Positions 31,400-39,573 of a DNA stretch of 64,000 bases are shown piece by piece. The position numbers and the translations under genes are program-made. Source of the stretch: Bdellovibrionales bacterium. GTDB lineage: Bacteria; Bdellovibrionota; UBA1018. Under the pieces are notes generated by a model that was given only the letters and a program-made list of their open reading frames with translations, did no database searches and was not told the origin of the DNA. Location: positions 124,001 to 188,000 of the forward strand of contig JAFEAP010000025.1 in the NCBI GenBank assembly GCA_018266355.1, given 5' to 3'. Position 1 is the first letter of the stretch. Each line of letters opens with the position of its first letter.

Positions 31400-33271
31400 T
31401 CATACGACAAGGATCTCTTTCTCGGGTGGGTAGCTCAGTCGGTAGAGCAATGCCCTGAAAAGGCATGTGTCGGCGGTTCGATTCCGTCCCCACCCACCAC
31501 TTTCCGCAACCTGCAAAAAACCGACACACGCGTTTTCACCCTGATTTTCAGGGGTTATCGTGTCGTCATCCGAAAAATTTGTGCCTGTCATTGCGTATGC
31601 GATGGCAGGCTTTTTTTTGCGCTCGAATTTGGCTTTTCCAGCCTCGGAGAAGTCCACGGGGATTACCCCCGTGGACTCCGCTGAAACTCCAGCCGGGACG
31701 CTTGCCGTACCCGGATTGGCCGTGTGGAAAAAGACGTCGACACCATCAGCATGAAAAACAAGACGATAGACCAGCGTCTTGAAAAGACGCTTCCGAAGCC
31801 CAGGCTGTGCCTTTTGCCAAGCCGAACGGAATTCCTGGAAGTTTTTTTCGACCGTCCGACGCGAAGCGTTTGGATTTTGGTATTCGGCTAGCTGGCTTTT
31901 TACCCGTTCCAGTTGCTTCGCGTTTTCGGTCCGCTTGTCCTTCAGTTCCTTTAATTGGTCGGAATACATTTGATGAAGGTCTTCGTCCTCGGTCCGAATC
32001 TGCGTGCGGATCAGATTCTTGATGTCAAGATCGCCGTCTTGAATGGCTTTTTCGAAATCCCTCTTCTGACTGACCAGTAAATCGAAGTCGGCTCCCTGAA
32101 TTTCGGCGAACGTTTTTTCCAGACCGTCGAAGTATCCCTCTCGCTGCAATAGGTGGAACAGGTATTGGACAACTGCGTCCTCGTTTTCGTCAGCGCGAAA
32201 TCGTTTGATCGCGCAAGTCACCGGCACGTTCGCCTTCGCCGCGTGAGCGTAATAGCGGACCGGAGACTTCTTCCCGTGCCCTGTCTGTCCAACCAAGGCC
32301 CGACCACATTCCGCGCACGTCGAGATGCCCGAGAAAAGAAAAATTCTTCGTTCGGCGCTCTCCAGACGATTCCGTTCCTTGGAATGGTTTTCGTCGATCA
32401 TCTTTTGAACGAAGAAAAAGGTTTTCTCGTCGACGATCCCCGGCCACGCGGCTTGAACCACTTGGTACTTCTCGTGGCTCGCGAGCGTCTCCTGATCCAT
32501 AGACTTGTTCATTTTGTTCACTTCTCGCTGTCCGACATAAGCATAGTTCCGCAGCACAGAAACGAGGTTGTCCGTATTCCATCCGTAGTCGGTCGGGTCA
32601 TACCCCTTCGATACGCTGGATCTATTCGGAATCTTCAAAGTCCTGAGTTTTTCAGCCGCGCGGAAAAGCGAACCTTCAGATATATACGCGTCGAAAATCG
32701 AGCGAACATATCCGACCTCGTTCTCGTTGACCTTCCACACAGACTTGTTCGCCGGATCGACACGGAACCCTATTGGAGCTGATCCCCCGTTCCGAAGTCC
32801 ACGAAGTGCGCGGGAGTGGAAGTTAAGTGATACGCGCTCGGAGACTTGACGACGTTCAAACTGCGCCAGGTTGATGATATTGAAAAGCATCATCTCGCCC
32901 GCCGCCGTGGTCGTGTCGAACTGTTCCTTCAGGGACAAGAACTTAACCCGATGTTCCTTGAAAAAGTCGTAGAGCTGACAGAAATCCCGGATACTCCGGG
33001 ACATCCGGGAAAGGTCGGCGACCAAGACCATGTTGATCCGGCCATTCTTCATATCCTTCAGCATCCGCTGAAGCGCAGGACGATTGGTATCCTTCGCCGA
33101 ATATCCGTCATCGACGTAGGAATCGACGACCATCCCCCATCCGGGCGCCTGCGAATTCTTGATGTCCACGAACCCCGTCATGCGATGCCGCTGGCTTTCG
33201 AGCGAGCCCTCGTTTTTCAGGGCTTGCTCTTCCGTGGACACTCGGATGTACAGCGCGATGTTAAGCGACAT
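31400..33271 (-). CDS. large serine recombinase (integrase)
   Basis: A 623-residue recombinase. The N-terminal resolvase domain (1-150) has the catalytic serine at residue 12 (YIRVSTEEQ), and DLSRMSRS near residue 86 with the required arginines. The recombinase domain (about 165-280) is followed by a zinc ribbon (CAECGRALVG ... CAIKRF) and a coiled coil (about 385-480), as in phiC31-type integrases. The frame has no stop until 31400, so its last 33 codons run antisense through tRNA-Phe. The coding end therefore depends on what DNA it is integrated next to. The start overlaps the 66-aa gene, with GAGG upstream. It catalyses integration and, with a helper, excision of this element. Confidence 0.9.
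   Translation of the reverse strand: MSLNIALYIRVSTEEQALKNEGSLESQRHRMTGFVDIKNSQAPGWGMVVDSYVDDGYSAKDTNRPALQRMLKDMKNGRINMVLVADLSRMSRSIRDFCQLYDFFKEHRVKFLSLKEQFDTTTAAGEMMLFNIINLAQFERRQVSERVSLNFHSRALRGLRNGGSAPIGFRVDPANKSVWKVNENEVGYVRSIFDAYISEGSLFRAAEKLRTLKIPNRSSVSKGYDPTDYGWNTDNLVSVLRNYAYVGQREVNKMNKSMDQETLASHEKYQVVQAAWPGIVDEKTFFFVQKMIDENHSKERNRLESAERRIFLFSGISTCAECGRALVGQTGHGKKSPVRYYAHAAKANVPVTCAIKRFRADENEDAVVQYLFHLLQREGYFDGLEKTFAEIQGADFDLLVSQKRDFEKAIQDGDLDIKNLIRTQIRTEDEDLHQMYSDQLKELKDKRTENAKQLERVKSQLAEYQNPNASRRTVEKNFQEFRSAWQKAQPGLRKRLFKTLVYRLVFHADGVDVFFHTANPGTASVPAGVSAESTGVIPVDFSEAGKAKFERKKKPAIAYAMTGTNFSDDDTITPENQGENACVGFLQVAESGGWGRNRTADTCLFRALLYRLSYPPEKEILVV
31424..31499 (+). tRNA. tRNA-Phe (anticodon GAA), probable integration site
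   Basis: Acceptor GGGTGGG / CCCACCC, D-arm TAGCTCAGTCGGTAGAGCA, anticodon stem-loop ATGCC-CTGAAAA-GGCAT giving GAA, T-arm GGCGG-TTCGATT-CCGTC, discriminator A and encoded CCA. 76 nt. A serine recombinase gene starts the foreign region immediately 3' of it, so its 3' end is the likely attachment core. Confidence 0.96.
31583..31618 (+). terminator. rho-independent terminator downstream of tRNA-Phe, inside the element
   Basis: GCCTGTCAT / ATGGCAGGC stem (one G-T pair) with inner GC pairing and a T8 run at 31611-31618. It is on the plus strand, antisense to the recombinase 3' part. It would end tRNA-Phe transcription and insulate the recombinase from it. Confidence 0.85.
31651..31677. other. perfect hairpin inside the recombinase 3' region
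   Basis: Eleven-bp perfect stem AGTCCACGGGG / CCCCGTGGACT with a 5-nt loop, within the recombinase C-terminal coding part and 150 bp from the tRNA. It may be a recombination-directionality or mRNA structure; no T-run follows on either strand. Confidence 0.6.
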
Positions 33272-33461
33272 CTTTTAATTCCTCTTCGTCCTTCTTCGGA
33301 CGGCCTCGTTTCCTCAAATTCTTCAGCATCAAAGCAACAATCTTTTGGCCGACTTTTTTTCGCTGATCGGCGTCAGCGTCCGGGTCGAAGTGCGGGAAGA
33401 GTTTAATCTTGAACTCGGTTTGCATCCGCTTTCGTCCCCTATTTGGAGGGGTGCTCGCCAT
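33261..33461 (-). CDS. small basic protein with AT-hook-like motif
   Basis: A 66-residue protein with a strong ribosome site (AAGGAGGAGA) right before ATG 33461. The N-terminal half is mixed; the C-terminal half is helical and basic with KRGRPKK, an AT-hook-like minor-groove motif. It overlaps the start of the recombinase by 11 bp. A size and place like this fit a recombination directionality factor or accessory DNA-binding protein, but no family is recognised. Confidence 0.7.
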   Translation of the reverse strand: MASTPPNRGRKRMQTEFKIKLFPHFDPDADADQRKKVGQKIVALMLKNLRKRGRPKKDEEELKDVA

Positions 33462-33486
33462 TCTCCTCCTTAATATATGGATGAGC

Positions 33487-33714
33487 CTAATCCGGCTCGT
33501 GGCGATTCAACTCCTCAATCAGTCCGGCGGCTTTGGATTTTGGGATCGAAACCAAATATCGAAGGAGCTTGATCGCCAGCTTTCCTGGCTTTCGATGACC
33601 GACTTCGATGTTCTTCACGGTTTGAACTTGTCCACCCAATAGCTGTGCCATTTCTTTCTGCGTAAGCCCGAGCTTCTCCCGGACTTCTTTGAACTCCTTT
33701 ACGTTCACGCTCAT
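33487..33714 (-). CDS. XRE-family transcriptional regulator
   Basis: A 75-residue single-domain Cro/C1-type helix-turn-helix protein: LGLTQKEMAQLLGGQVQTVKNIEVGHRKP is split over helices 2-3 in the usual pattern. The AAAGGGAG site abuts ATG 33714; GTG at 33708 would have better spacing. A perfect 19-bp palindrome overlaps the region immediately upstream, so autorepression is likely. It probably controls the recombinase and neighbouring element genes. Confidence 0.88.
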   Translation of the reverse strand: MSVNVKEFKEVREKLGLTQKEMAQLLGGQVQTVKNIEVGHRKPGKLAIKLLRYLVSIPKSKAAGLIEELNRHEPD

Positions 33715-33723
33715 CTCCCTTTA

Positions 33724-33742
33724 AGGTACTCAATGAGTACCT
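33724..33742. promoter_or_regulatory. palindromic operator before the XRE gene
   Basis: AGGTACTCA-A-TGAGTACCT, a perfect 9+1+9 palindrome. It lies 9 bp upstream of the XRE start and overlaps the stop codon of the 136-aa gene. The size suits a dimeric XRE repressor. I saw no second copy in the window. Confidence 0.85.
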
Positions 33743-34151
33743 ATTCGTCAAGCTCCTTTTTGGAGCGTTTCTTGGCGTCTTCAGAGCCGCCAAGCATCTG
33801 CTTTTGCAGAAAGGCGCGAAGCTCCGGCGGCAGCTTGCCCGCCGCCTTCGCCTGTTTCAGCGCCGCTTCGAGCAAGGCCACTTCGTCGAAGTGGTCCTCC
33901 CGAATTTCGCGGATGAACGTATCATTGATCCGCTCGGCTTGCCGAATCAAAATCCAGGTCGCGGCCTGACTTCGATTCACGCGACCGCCCTGGAAACCCT
34001 CGTTCACACGCTCCACGATCGTCGCTAAGGCATCGTCCGCCGCTTTCCCGATCACGAGTCGATGTACCACCGATTCCGCGTTCCCGGTTCCCGTCCTCTC
34101 CCCGGCCCCTGCCCCCGACCCCAACCCTGACTTCTTCTCTTCTGATTCCAT
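33741..34151 (-). CDS. hypothetical element protein, 136 aa
   Basis: A 136-residue soluble protein with AGGAGG before ATG 34151. The first 25 residues are Gly/Ser/Ala-rich, the middle has a helical NRSQAATWILIRQAERI block, and the C-terminus is Lys/Glu-rich. The middle is vaguely like ribbon-helix-helix or relaxosome accessory proteins. It starts 12 bp from the triple nested inverted repeat, so a DNA-binding role at that site is a fair guess. Not recognised. Confidence 0.65.
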   Translation of the reverse strand: MESEEKKSGLGSGAGAGERTGTGNAESVVHRLVIGKAADDALATIVERVNEGFQGGRVNRSQAATWILIRQAERINDTFIREIREDHFDEVALLEAALKQAKAAGKLPPELRAFLQKQMLGGSEDAKKRSKKELDE

Positions 34152-34162
34152 TTTTACCTCCT

Positions 34163-34281
34163 GTTCACCGCCACCGCCTGTGTCTTAGCCCCCAAGCCCT
34201 GACCACTTCACACCAACATCGTTGGGGGGGAGTGGTCAGGGGTTGAAAAGGGGCGGGTTTAAACAGGCGGTGGCGGTGAAC
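34163..34281. repeat. triple nested inverted repeat, candidate oriT or replication/control site
   Basis: The outer perfect 19-bp repeat GTTCACCGCCACCGCCTGT (34163-34181) / ACAGGCGGTGGCGGTGAAC (34263-34281) encloses a perfect 11-bp repeat CCCTGACCACT (34197-34207) / AGTGGTCAGGG (34231-34241). That in turn encloses CCAAC (34213-34217) / GTTGG (34221-34225) around ATC. It lies in a gene-free gap of 231 bp between the Replic_Relax-like gene and the 136-aa gene. Confidence 0.9.
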
Positions 34282-34382
34282 TTCCCGTAGTTATTTGTTT
34301 TTCACGCGTTCATGTCGTCTTCGCTCGCATTCAAAAGGTATTCGCATCCCGTCTATCTTCCCGTCGGCCTTTTCCGCTCGAT

Positions 34383-35147
34383 CTACGCTGCGAACGGCGT
34401 ACAGATTTCCCCGAGCTTCACGTCGCCGCTTTTAAGTTTGATCGCCGCCGTAAGCGGCGACTTCTGCCAATCCTCCGCGCTCACGAAAGCCATCTTGTCG
34501 TGAAGTGCGGTCGTGCCGAGATGCTTGAGCGCACTCTCGACCGCGCTTCTGATTCCGTCATTCTCGACGATGTAAAGGATCATCGAGAGATGAGTCAGGC
34601 CCGCATACTGGAAAACGATGTTCCGGTAACGGCTCGACGACTTCCGTTCTCGTTCGTACTCGACGGCCACCGTCCGCATCCCGCCGAAGGCGTTGATCCG
34701 AAACACGGCGTCCGGGTACTTCGGATCGCGGTCCTGCTCACCGAGCTTAAAGTCCTTCATCCCGTAGGTTTTCAGTTCCCGCTCAACGTGAAACGACCGG
34801 ACGAGTCCGGCGCGGTTCAGCCGCATCATCGACTGCGCGACGATATGATCGTGAGTCAGGTACATCACCGGGACGGGGCTGACGCACGCGGCTTTCAAGC
34901 CCTTCAGGAATTCCGCTCCCTCCTCGCCGACGACGAAGAATCGTCTTGCGACCGGGTTTCGGTGTTTCCGAAAGAGCCTCTTCTCTACTGCGTATTGGAG
35001 CTGCTGCTCTTGCCAGCGACGACTCCCGATCCCGAAGAACTCATGCCACGATTCTCGGGAAAGAAATCCGACCTTGCCCACGAATCGCAGCGCTTGGATG
35101 ACATTCGTCGAAATCGGCTGACCGCTCGGGTAGCGGAGAATAGTCAT
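34383..35147 (-). CDS. replication-relaxation-family-like protein
   Basis: A 254-residue soluble protein. Layout is a winged-helix-like N-terminus (SRESWHEFFGIGSRRWQEQQLQYAVEKRLF), then MYLTHDHIVAQSMMRL, then an alpha/beta core with PDAVFRI and VAVEYERERKSSSRY, an acid pattern like a degenerate nuclease fold. It resembles the Replic_Relax (PF13814) family found in mobile elements next to VirD4. ATG 35147 overlaps the stop of the lipoprotein gene (ATGA). Being last in the transfer operon and next to the nested repeat, it could take part in DNA processing. The family match is tentative. Confidence 0.6.
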   Translation of the reverse strand: MTILRYPSGQPISTNVIQALRFVGKVGFLSRESWHEFFGIGSRRWQEQQLQYAVEKRLFRKHRNPVARRFFVVGEEGAEFLKGLKAACVSPVPVMYLTHDHIVAQSMMRLNRAGLVRSFHVERELKTYGMKDFKLGEQDRDPKYPDAVFRINAFGGMRTVAVEYERERKSSSRYRNIVFQYAGLTHLSMILYIVENDGIRSAVESALKHLGTTALHDKMAFVSAEDWQKSPLTAAIKLKSGDVKLGEICTPFAA

Positions 35148-35596
35148 TCCTTTTCCGTCTCCCAACGGATGCCTTCGGTGATGGTCCGTTCGTAGTGACC
35201 GTCAACCCACTTGTTCCCGACCGCGCGGCCTTCCACCCAATCGACCTTCACGGCTGGCGTCGTCAGGCCCGGTCCATCGGGAAGCGGTGGACGGTTCTTC
35301 ACCGACTTCTGTCCGGCGAGGTACGCTTCCTTCTGTTTTTCCTCCGAGCTGTCGTGGACGAGCGCACCGGTCGCGATCCCGGCGACGCCGCCAAGTGCGC
35401 TCCCGATGATGACGTTCCTCGTCCGGTACTCTCCGTTTCGGCCTGGGTCGGCGATCCCGCCGATGAGAGCGCCGGCGCTCGCGCCGATCCCGCCGCCGAG
35501 CGCGATGCTCTTGCCTTGAGTCGCACATCCTTGGAGGACGAGTGCGATAACCCATACGAGGGTCAGGTAATAGAAATCCGAAGTTTTATTTTTCAT
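35144..35596 (-). CDS. glycine-zipper lipoprotein of the transfer operon
   Basis: A 150-residue lipoprotein with a clear lipobox (LVLQGC) and a glycine-zipper segment (GGGIGASAGALIGG and GSALGGVAGIATGALV). The C-terminal part is hydrophilic and ends in a charged tail. Lipoproteins of this size act as VirB7/TraV-type caps of the T4SS core complex or as exclusion or entry factors. Position after virD4 rather than near virB8-10 is unusual. Start and stop overlap the neighbours, so it belongs to the operon. Confidence 0.75.
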   Translation of the reverse strand: MKNKTSDFYYLTLVWVIALVLQGCATQGKSIALGGGIGASAGALIGGIADPGRNGEYRTRNVIIGSALGGVAGIATGALVHDSSEEKQKEAYLAGQKSVKNRPPLPDGPGLTTPAVKVDWVEGRAVGNKWVDGHYERTITEGIRWETEKE

Positions 35597-37299
35597 GCTG
35601 TTTCCTTGTTCGCGGTAACTTCCGCGTTTTTGTTTTTGAGAGCGGCCGCATTGATTCCTTCCGCGACCGAGCCGGGCTCGGCCTCGGGCATTTCTTCTTC
35701 CGGGACCTCTCCCGGAGCAGCCTGGACTTTTGGTTTCGGAGCAGGGCTATCGAGGAGCCCGAGCTTTTCCTTCCGCACGGCGGGCAGCCCCTTCACCCAC
35801 ACGTCGGGGAAGCGATCGAACTTGATCCGCACGATCTTGCTACCACCCTCATGAGGTACGAGCATCACGGCCTGGCCGACGCCCAAGTCCCGCTTGAAGG
35901 CGTTCGGATGGATCAAGAATTCCTCGACCTCGCGGACCGACATTTCGCCGGTCTTCTCGACGCGCTCGAACCATCCTTTCGTCTGACGCTCGGTGAACTT
36001 CGTCCCGGTCTTCGTGCCGAGAACCTTCGAGAAGTATTCGGCGCTGCCGGGGTCGTTGCCGCGCATGAAGATTTTCAGATTCGAGTTCGTCAGGATCGCG
36101 TTTGCGATCGGTTCGCCCAAGCCCTGAATGTCGCCTAACGCCTGGTGCGCGAAGACGATCCCGACGTTCGCCGACCGGGACTTGTTCAAGATCGAGACGA
36201 ATCCCGGATAGAGGTATTCCGAGAAGTCGTCGAGGAAGACGCTGAAGAACCGCTTTTCCTTGTTCTGCCCACGGTGACGATTCGCGACCGCCGCCTGGAG
36301 CGACTGGAGAACGAGTTTTCCCGTCGCTTTCCCCAAGAACGGCGAGAGAAGCACGGGGAGCTGGAAGTAGATGATCTGGTTCTTCGAGAGCGCATCGTCG
36401 AGATTGATCCCATTTTCCTTCGCATTGAAAAGGCTCGCCGTCTTTCCATTCGCGAATTGCCCCAAGCTCGACAAAAGCCCGCTCGTCCGTAGATCGCGGT
36501 CCGAGGTCGAAAGCTGCTTGTAGCGCTCGACCCAGCGGCGAAGGCTTACGTCTTCGAGCTGTGCCGCCTGATGCTCAAGCGCTGGAAGGTCCGAGATGAG
36601 CTGAACGACGCGCTCGAAGGTCGGCGTAACTCGACTTGCCTCGATGATCCGCATGATCTGGCCCATGACTTCATACTGAAGCGCACGGTAGTACAGGTTC
36701 TCGAATTCAAACGCGTTGAAGACCCGCTCGGTGATTTCTTCCGCCGTGCCCCCGATGAGCGGGTTGAAGGACGAGGAGCTATCTAAGTCGCCCAGACTGA
36801 AAAGCCTGAAGTCCCGTTCCCGACCGGCTTTCACGGTGTAGCCCCAGAGCTTGTTCAAAAGCGACTGGTCGGCCTTCCCGTCGATGAGAATGAGCCCGCG
36901 CCCTTGACGGATGTCCTGGATCGCCCACGGGAGGATGACCGACTCCGTTTTCCCGGCGTTCGTCGTCCCGATGACTTGCGTATGCATCGAGCGTTGCCGC
37001 GTTTTTACGAAAATCTCCCTCTCATCTTCATCTTTCCCGCAGTAAACTGCGCCCAGGTCCGGTCCTAAGATCGCAAGCTCCTTTGCCCGCTTTTCCAAAC
37101 GCCTACGACGGAGACGGGCGATCCCAAACAAAAGCGGAACGGCGAGCAAAACCCCGACCAAGGCGAGTTCGCGCACAGATGCGTGTGCGACGAACAGCCG
37201 GACCCATTCGTAGCCGCGCCAAACGAGGCGAAGCAGGAACGCGATCCCGACTCCGTAGAGGAGAGTGAGGTCTGAGTTTTGCCCGCGCTCATTGACCAT
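35593..37299 (-). CDS. virD4: T4SS coupling protein, VirD4/TraD/TraG family
   Basis: A 568-residue membrane ATPase. Two N-terminal membrane segments (about 13-32 and 41-60), then Walker A (GTTNAGKTES) near 114, GLILIDGKAD, Walker B (FSVFLDDFSEYL) and late motif VGIVFAHQALGDIQ. The C-terminal 60 residues are Pro/Ala/Glu-rich and acidic, typical of relaxosome-binding tails. It pumps the relaxase-DNA complex into the T4SS channel. It overlaps the virB10-like gene start by 11 bp. Confidence 0.93.
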   Translation of the reverse strand: MVNERGQNSDLTLLYGVGIAFLLRLVWRGYEWVRLFVAHASVRELALVGVLLAVPLLFGIARLRRRRLEKRAKELAILGPDLGAVYCGKDEDEREIFVKTRQRSMHTQVIGTTNAGKTESVILPWAIQDIRQGRGLILIDGKADQSLLNKLWGYTVKAGRERDFRLFSLGDLDSSSSFNPLIGGTAEEITERVFNAFEFENLYYRALQYEVMGQIMRIIEASRVTPTFERVVQLISDLPALEHQAAQLEDVSLRRWVERYKQLSTSDRDLRTSGLLSSLGQFANGKTASLFNAKENGINLDDALSKNQIIYFQLPVLLSPFLGKATGKLVLQSLQAAVANRHRGQNKEKRFFSVFLDDFSEYLYPGFVSILNKSRSANVGIVFAHQALGDIQGLGEPIANAILTNSNLKIFMRGNDPGSAEYFSKVLGTKTGTKFTERQTKGWFERVEKTGEMSVREVEEFLIHPNAFKRDLGVGQAVMLVPHEGGSKIVRIKFDRFPDVWVKGLPAVRKEKLGLLDSPAPKPKVQAAPGEVPEEEMPEAEPGSVAEGINAAALKNKNAEVTANKETA

Positions 37300-38245
37300 T
37301 AGCCGCTCCGGGATCGCGGAAGACGAAGGCTTGGCTTAGGATCGCCGTCATCGGAGTTCCCGCGACGAGTTCGATCCAGCTATGCTCTTTCTTAAGGCCC
37401 TCGCCAAAATCGTTCGCCCGATCCTTCGCGGTCTGGGCGACGGCGTTCTTGAGCCCGTTCGACAGCCCGCCTTCGGAAGCGCCGAGCATCCCGGAGGTGA
37501 TCGACCCCGCCGCGAACGCGCCGATGAATCCCGTGATCGTCTGGCCCACCGTGTTTTTCATGGCGTCGGATTTCACCCGGCCTTCGATTCCGACTTGGTT
37601 GTCGCGCCCGACCGACACCGCGCTAAACGCCCGCTCGCGCCCGTCGGGGAGGATGATCGTCTTCCAAGTGAGATTCGCCCGACCGTTCTCGGCGTCGAAC
37701 GTCGCGTCTCCGATCGCGCGCGAGCCTTCCGGGATCGCAAGCGAGCCCTCGCCCATGACATCGCCTAAAACGTAGCCCGTGACGGGCATCGTCTGGTTCG
37801 AGATCGTCAGGGACTGAGCGAGCTGGATCGGGACGCGCGTGCCGATCAGGAGCGTGTTTCTCGTATCGCTTCCCGAACGAGAAATGATCATGCTGACGTT
37901 TCGATCGCCTCCATTCGATCCGCCACCGCTCGCGCCGATCCCTGCACCGCTCGGAAAAGCGCCCACGCGCGGAGCATTTCTGAGACTCGCCTGGGACGCC
38001 TTCATCTCCTCGATCGTCTGGTCGGTCGGATCGAGGTCTTTCGGTTTCGTGCGGACGGTTCCTTGAGCGTCCACCTGTTCCTGGAAGTTCGTCGCTTTCG
38101 GGTCGGACGACGGCATGACGAGAAGACCGAGCATCAGAGTGCCGATCACGACCGCCGCGAGTTTAGCGATGCCCGCTCCGTTCAAGTCTCGTTTTTTCGA
38201 GAACGGGACGCTTTCTTTGAAAACGATCCGCTTTAACGCTTCCAT
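37289..38245 (-). CDS. virB10: T4SS core protein, VirB10/TrbI/TraB family
   Basis: A 318-residue protein with one membrane span near residues 27-44, a Pro/Ser/Gly-rich periplasmic linker and a C-terminal beta-barrel domain with LLIGTRVPIQLAQSL, GYVLGDVMGEGSLAIPEGSR and FVFRDPGAA, as in VirB10. It spans inner to outer membrane and senses ATPase activity. The start overlaps the VirB9-like stop. Confidence 0.9.
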   Translation of the reverse strand: MEALKRIVFKESVPFSKKRDLNGAGIAKLAAVVIGTLMLGLLVMPSSDPKATNFQEQVDAQGTVRTKPKDLDPTDQTIEEMKASQASLRNAPRVGAFPSGAGIGASGGGSNGGDRNVSMIISRSGSDTRNTLLIGTRVPIQLAQSLTISNQTMPVTGYVLGDVMGEGSLAIPEGSRAIGDATFDAENGRANLTWKTIILPDGRERAFSAVSVGRDNQVGIEGRVKSDAMKNTVGQTITGFIGAFAAGSITSGMLGASEGGLSNGLKNAVAQTAKDRANDFGEGLKKEHSWIELVAGTPMTAILSQAFVFRDPGAANGQ

Positions 38246-38964
38246 GCCGACACCTCCACGCTGAAAAAGGACGTTTTCTTCCGGCGAAGTTCGATCTTGA
38301 GCGGTAGCTTTTCGTTTAGATCACTTCGCCTGATCGTCATCAGCCCATGAAGGGAGTTCTTAGGCCCGCACTTCAGGGACGAGAGAACGAGGCCGTCGAT
38401 CGGACGGCTGTTCCCGCCTTGCGTGAGCCAGAACCAATCGGGCTTGATCGCGACCGGGTTTTCGCTTGCGAGCGTAAATTCGACGAAGACTATGCCGTCG
38501 TCGCTCGCTCCGATTCGACTCGACCTAAATGTCAGTCCCTCATTCGTCATTTGGCGAGCGAGCGGTTTCCAGATTATCCGTTCCTTCGGCTTCTCTGCCG
38601 CCCGAGGTTTCGAGCGCGACGATTCCAGGTACACGACGTAATCAGCGGAGGCTTCCGTCCCCGCGACGAGCTGCACGTTGAAGCGTCGGTAATCCGTATA
38701 GATATAGAGATTACTCCGCGACCGAGGGCCGAGGGGCTTGATCGTGATCGCTTCATCAAGATATTCGACTTTGAAAGCATTCATATCGCCGACGACGACG
38801 CTATTTGGTTTGTCCGGGACTTGAATGATCGTCGCGACCCCGAGCGCGGTCCTGACCGTCACGATCTGATCCCGTTCCACGACGACTTTCCTCACGCGCG
38901 AATCCGCAAAAACTCCCGCACAAACAGCCGTAGAAACGGCAACGAGCGGAAGAAGGTAACGCAT
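38233..38964 (-). CDS. virB9: T4SS core protein, VirB9/TrbG/TraK family
   Basis: A 243-residue exported protein with a signal peptide (cut near VFAD). The N-terminal domain has the QIVTVRTALGVATIIQVPDKP start and LYIYTDYRRFNVQLVAG strands typical of VirB9/TrbG; a C-terminal beta domain follows. It forms the outer-membrane core ring with VirB10. A GGAGG site lies upstream. Confidence 0.85.
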   Translation of the reverse strand: MRYLLPLVAVSTAVCAGVFADSRVRKVVVERDQIVTVRTALGVATIIQVPDKPNSVVVGDMNAFKVEYLDEAITIKPLGPRSRSNLYIYTDYRRFNVQLVAGTEASADYVVYLESSRSKPRAAEKPKERIIWKPLARQMTNEGLTFRSSRIGASDDGIVFVEFTLASENPVAIKPDWFWLTQGGNSRPIDGLVLSSLKCGPKNSLHGLMTIRRSDLNEKLPLKIELRRKKTSFFSVEVSAWKR

Positions 38965-38970
38965 TTGAGT

Positions 38971-39561
38971 TCACTGCTCCTCCCTGGCTTTGGTGATGTA
39001 GATTCCCCACGGGTTCTCGACCGTTCGCGGTCCCGATTCGTAAAAGAGGGTCAGTTTCAAGGCTCCCACCGCCCGAAGTCCTTGGATGTCGGTGATTCGG
39101 TCTCCGGTGATATGGGCCGAGCTCTGGATGAGATCGACTTTGACTTCGACGGGATAAACCCGTTGCGAGACTTGCTTCTCGGTCGAAAATTTCACGGTGG
39201 ACGCGGTATCGGTTTCGTAAGCGCTCCGGGCGGAGCGAGAGACGAAAACCTGGGCGGCCTGAATCTGATTCTTCACGGTTTTTGGGTCCCATTTGTAACG
39301 AAGATCGAGGTAGCGCTTAAGCGCGGCCTGAATCTCGACTTCCGGTTTCGGAATCTCCCGCGTTCGCTCGATCAAGGTGCCATCCGGCGCAAGCGGCAGG
39401 ACGGTCGGAGCCTTGCCCGCGATCGTGAGTACTCCGATCATGGAAATGAGCGATAGCAGCAGAGCGGCGGCAGAAAAAATCTTCAGAAATTGATTCGAGT
39501 GCATGAGATCGCCGAGCAGTTTCGGAAGATTCGAGTTTTTGAAATAAATCGGTTCGTTCAT
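38971..39561 (-). CDS. virB8: T4SS inner-membrane protein, VirB8/TraE-like
   Basis: A 196-residue protein with a single membrane segment near residues 28-49 and a periplasmic NTF2-like domain. TraE-like words include LKRYLDLRYKWDP and VYPVEVKVDLI. VirB8 nucleates channel assembly. AAGGAG precedes the ATG. Between virB6- and virB9-like genes, as is usual. Confidence 0.8.
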   Translation of the reverse strand: MNEPIYFKNSNLPKLLGDLMHSNQFLKIFSAAALLLSLISMIGVLTIAGKAPTVLPLAPDGTLIERTREIPKPEVEIQAALKRYLDLRYKWDPKTVKNQIQAAQVFVSRSARSAYETDTASTVKFSTEKQVSQRVYPVEVKVDLIQSSAHITGDRITDIQGLRAVGALKLTLFYESGPRTVENPWGIYITKAREEQ

Positions 39562-39573
39562 AGTTCTCCTTTT

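Noticed and set aside
31281..31529. Antisense reading frame over tRNA-Phe with phrases typical of tRNA-derived false proteins
   Set aside because: Well-known artefact of translating a tRNA in antisense; there is no ribosome site.
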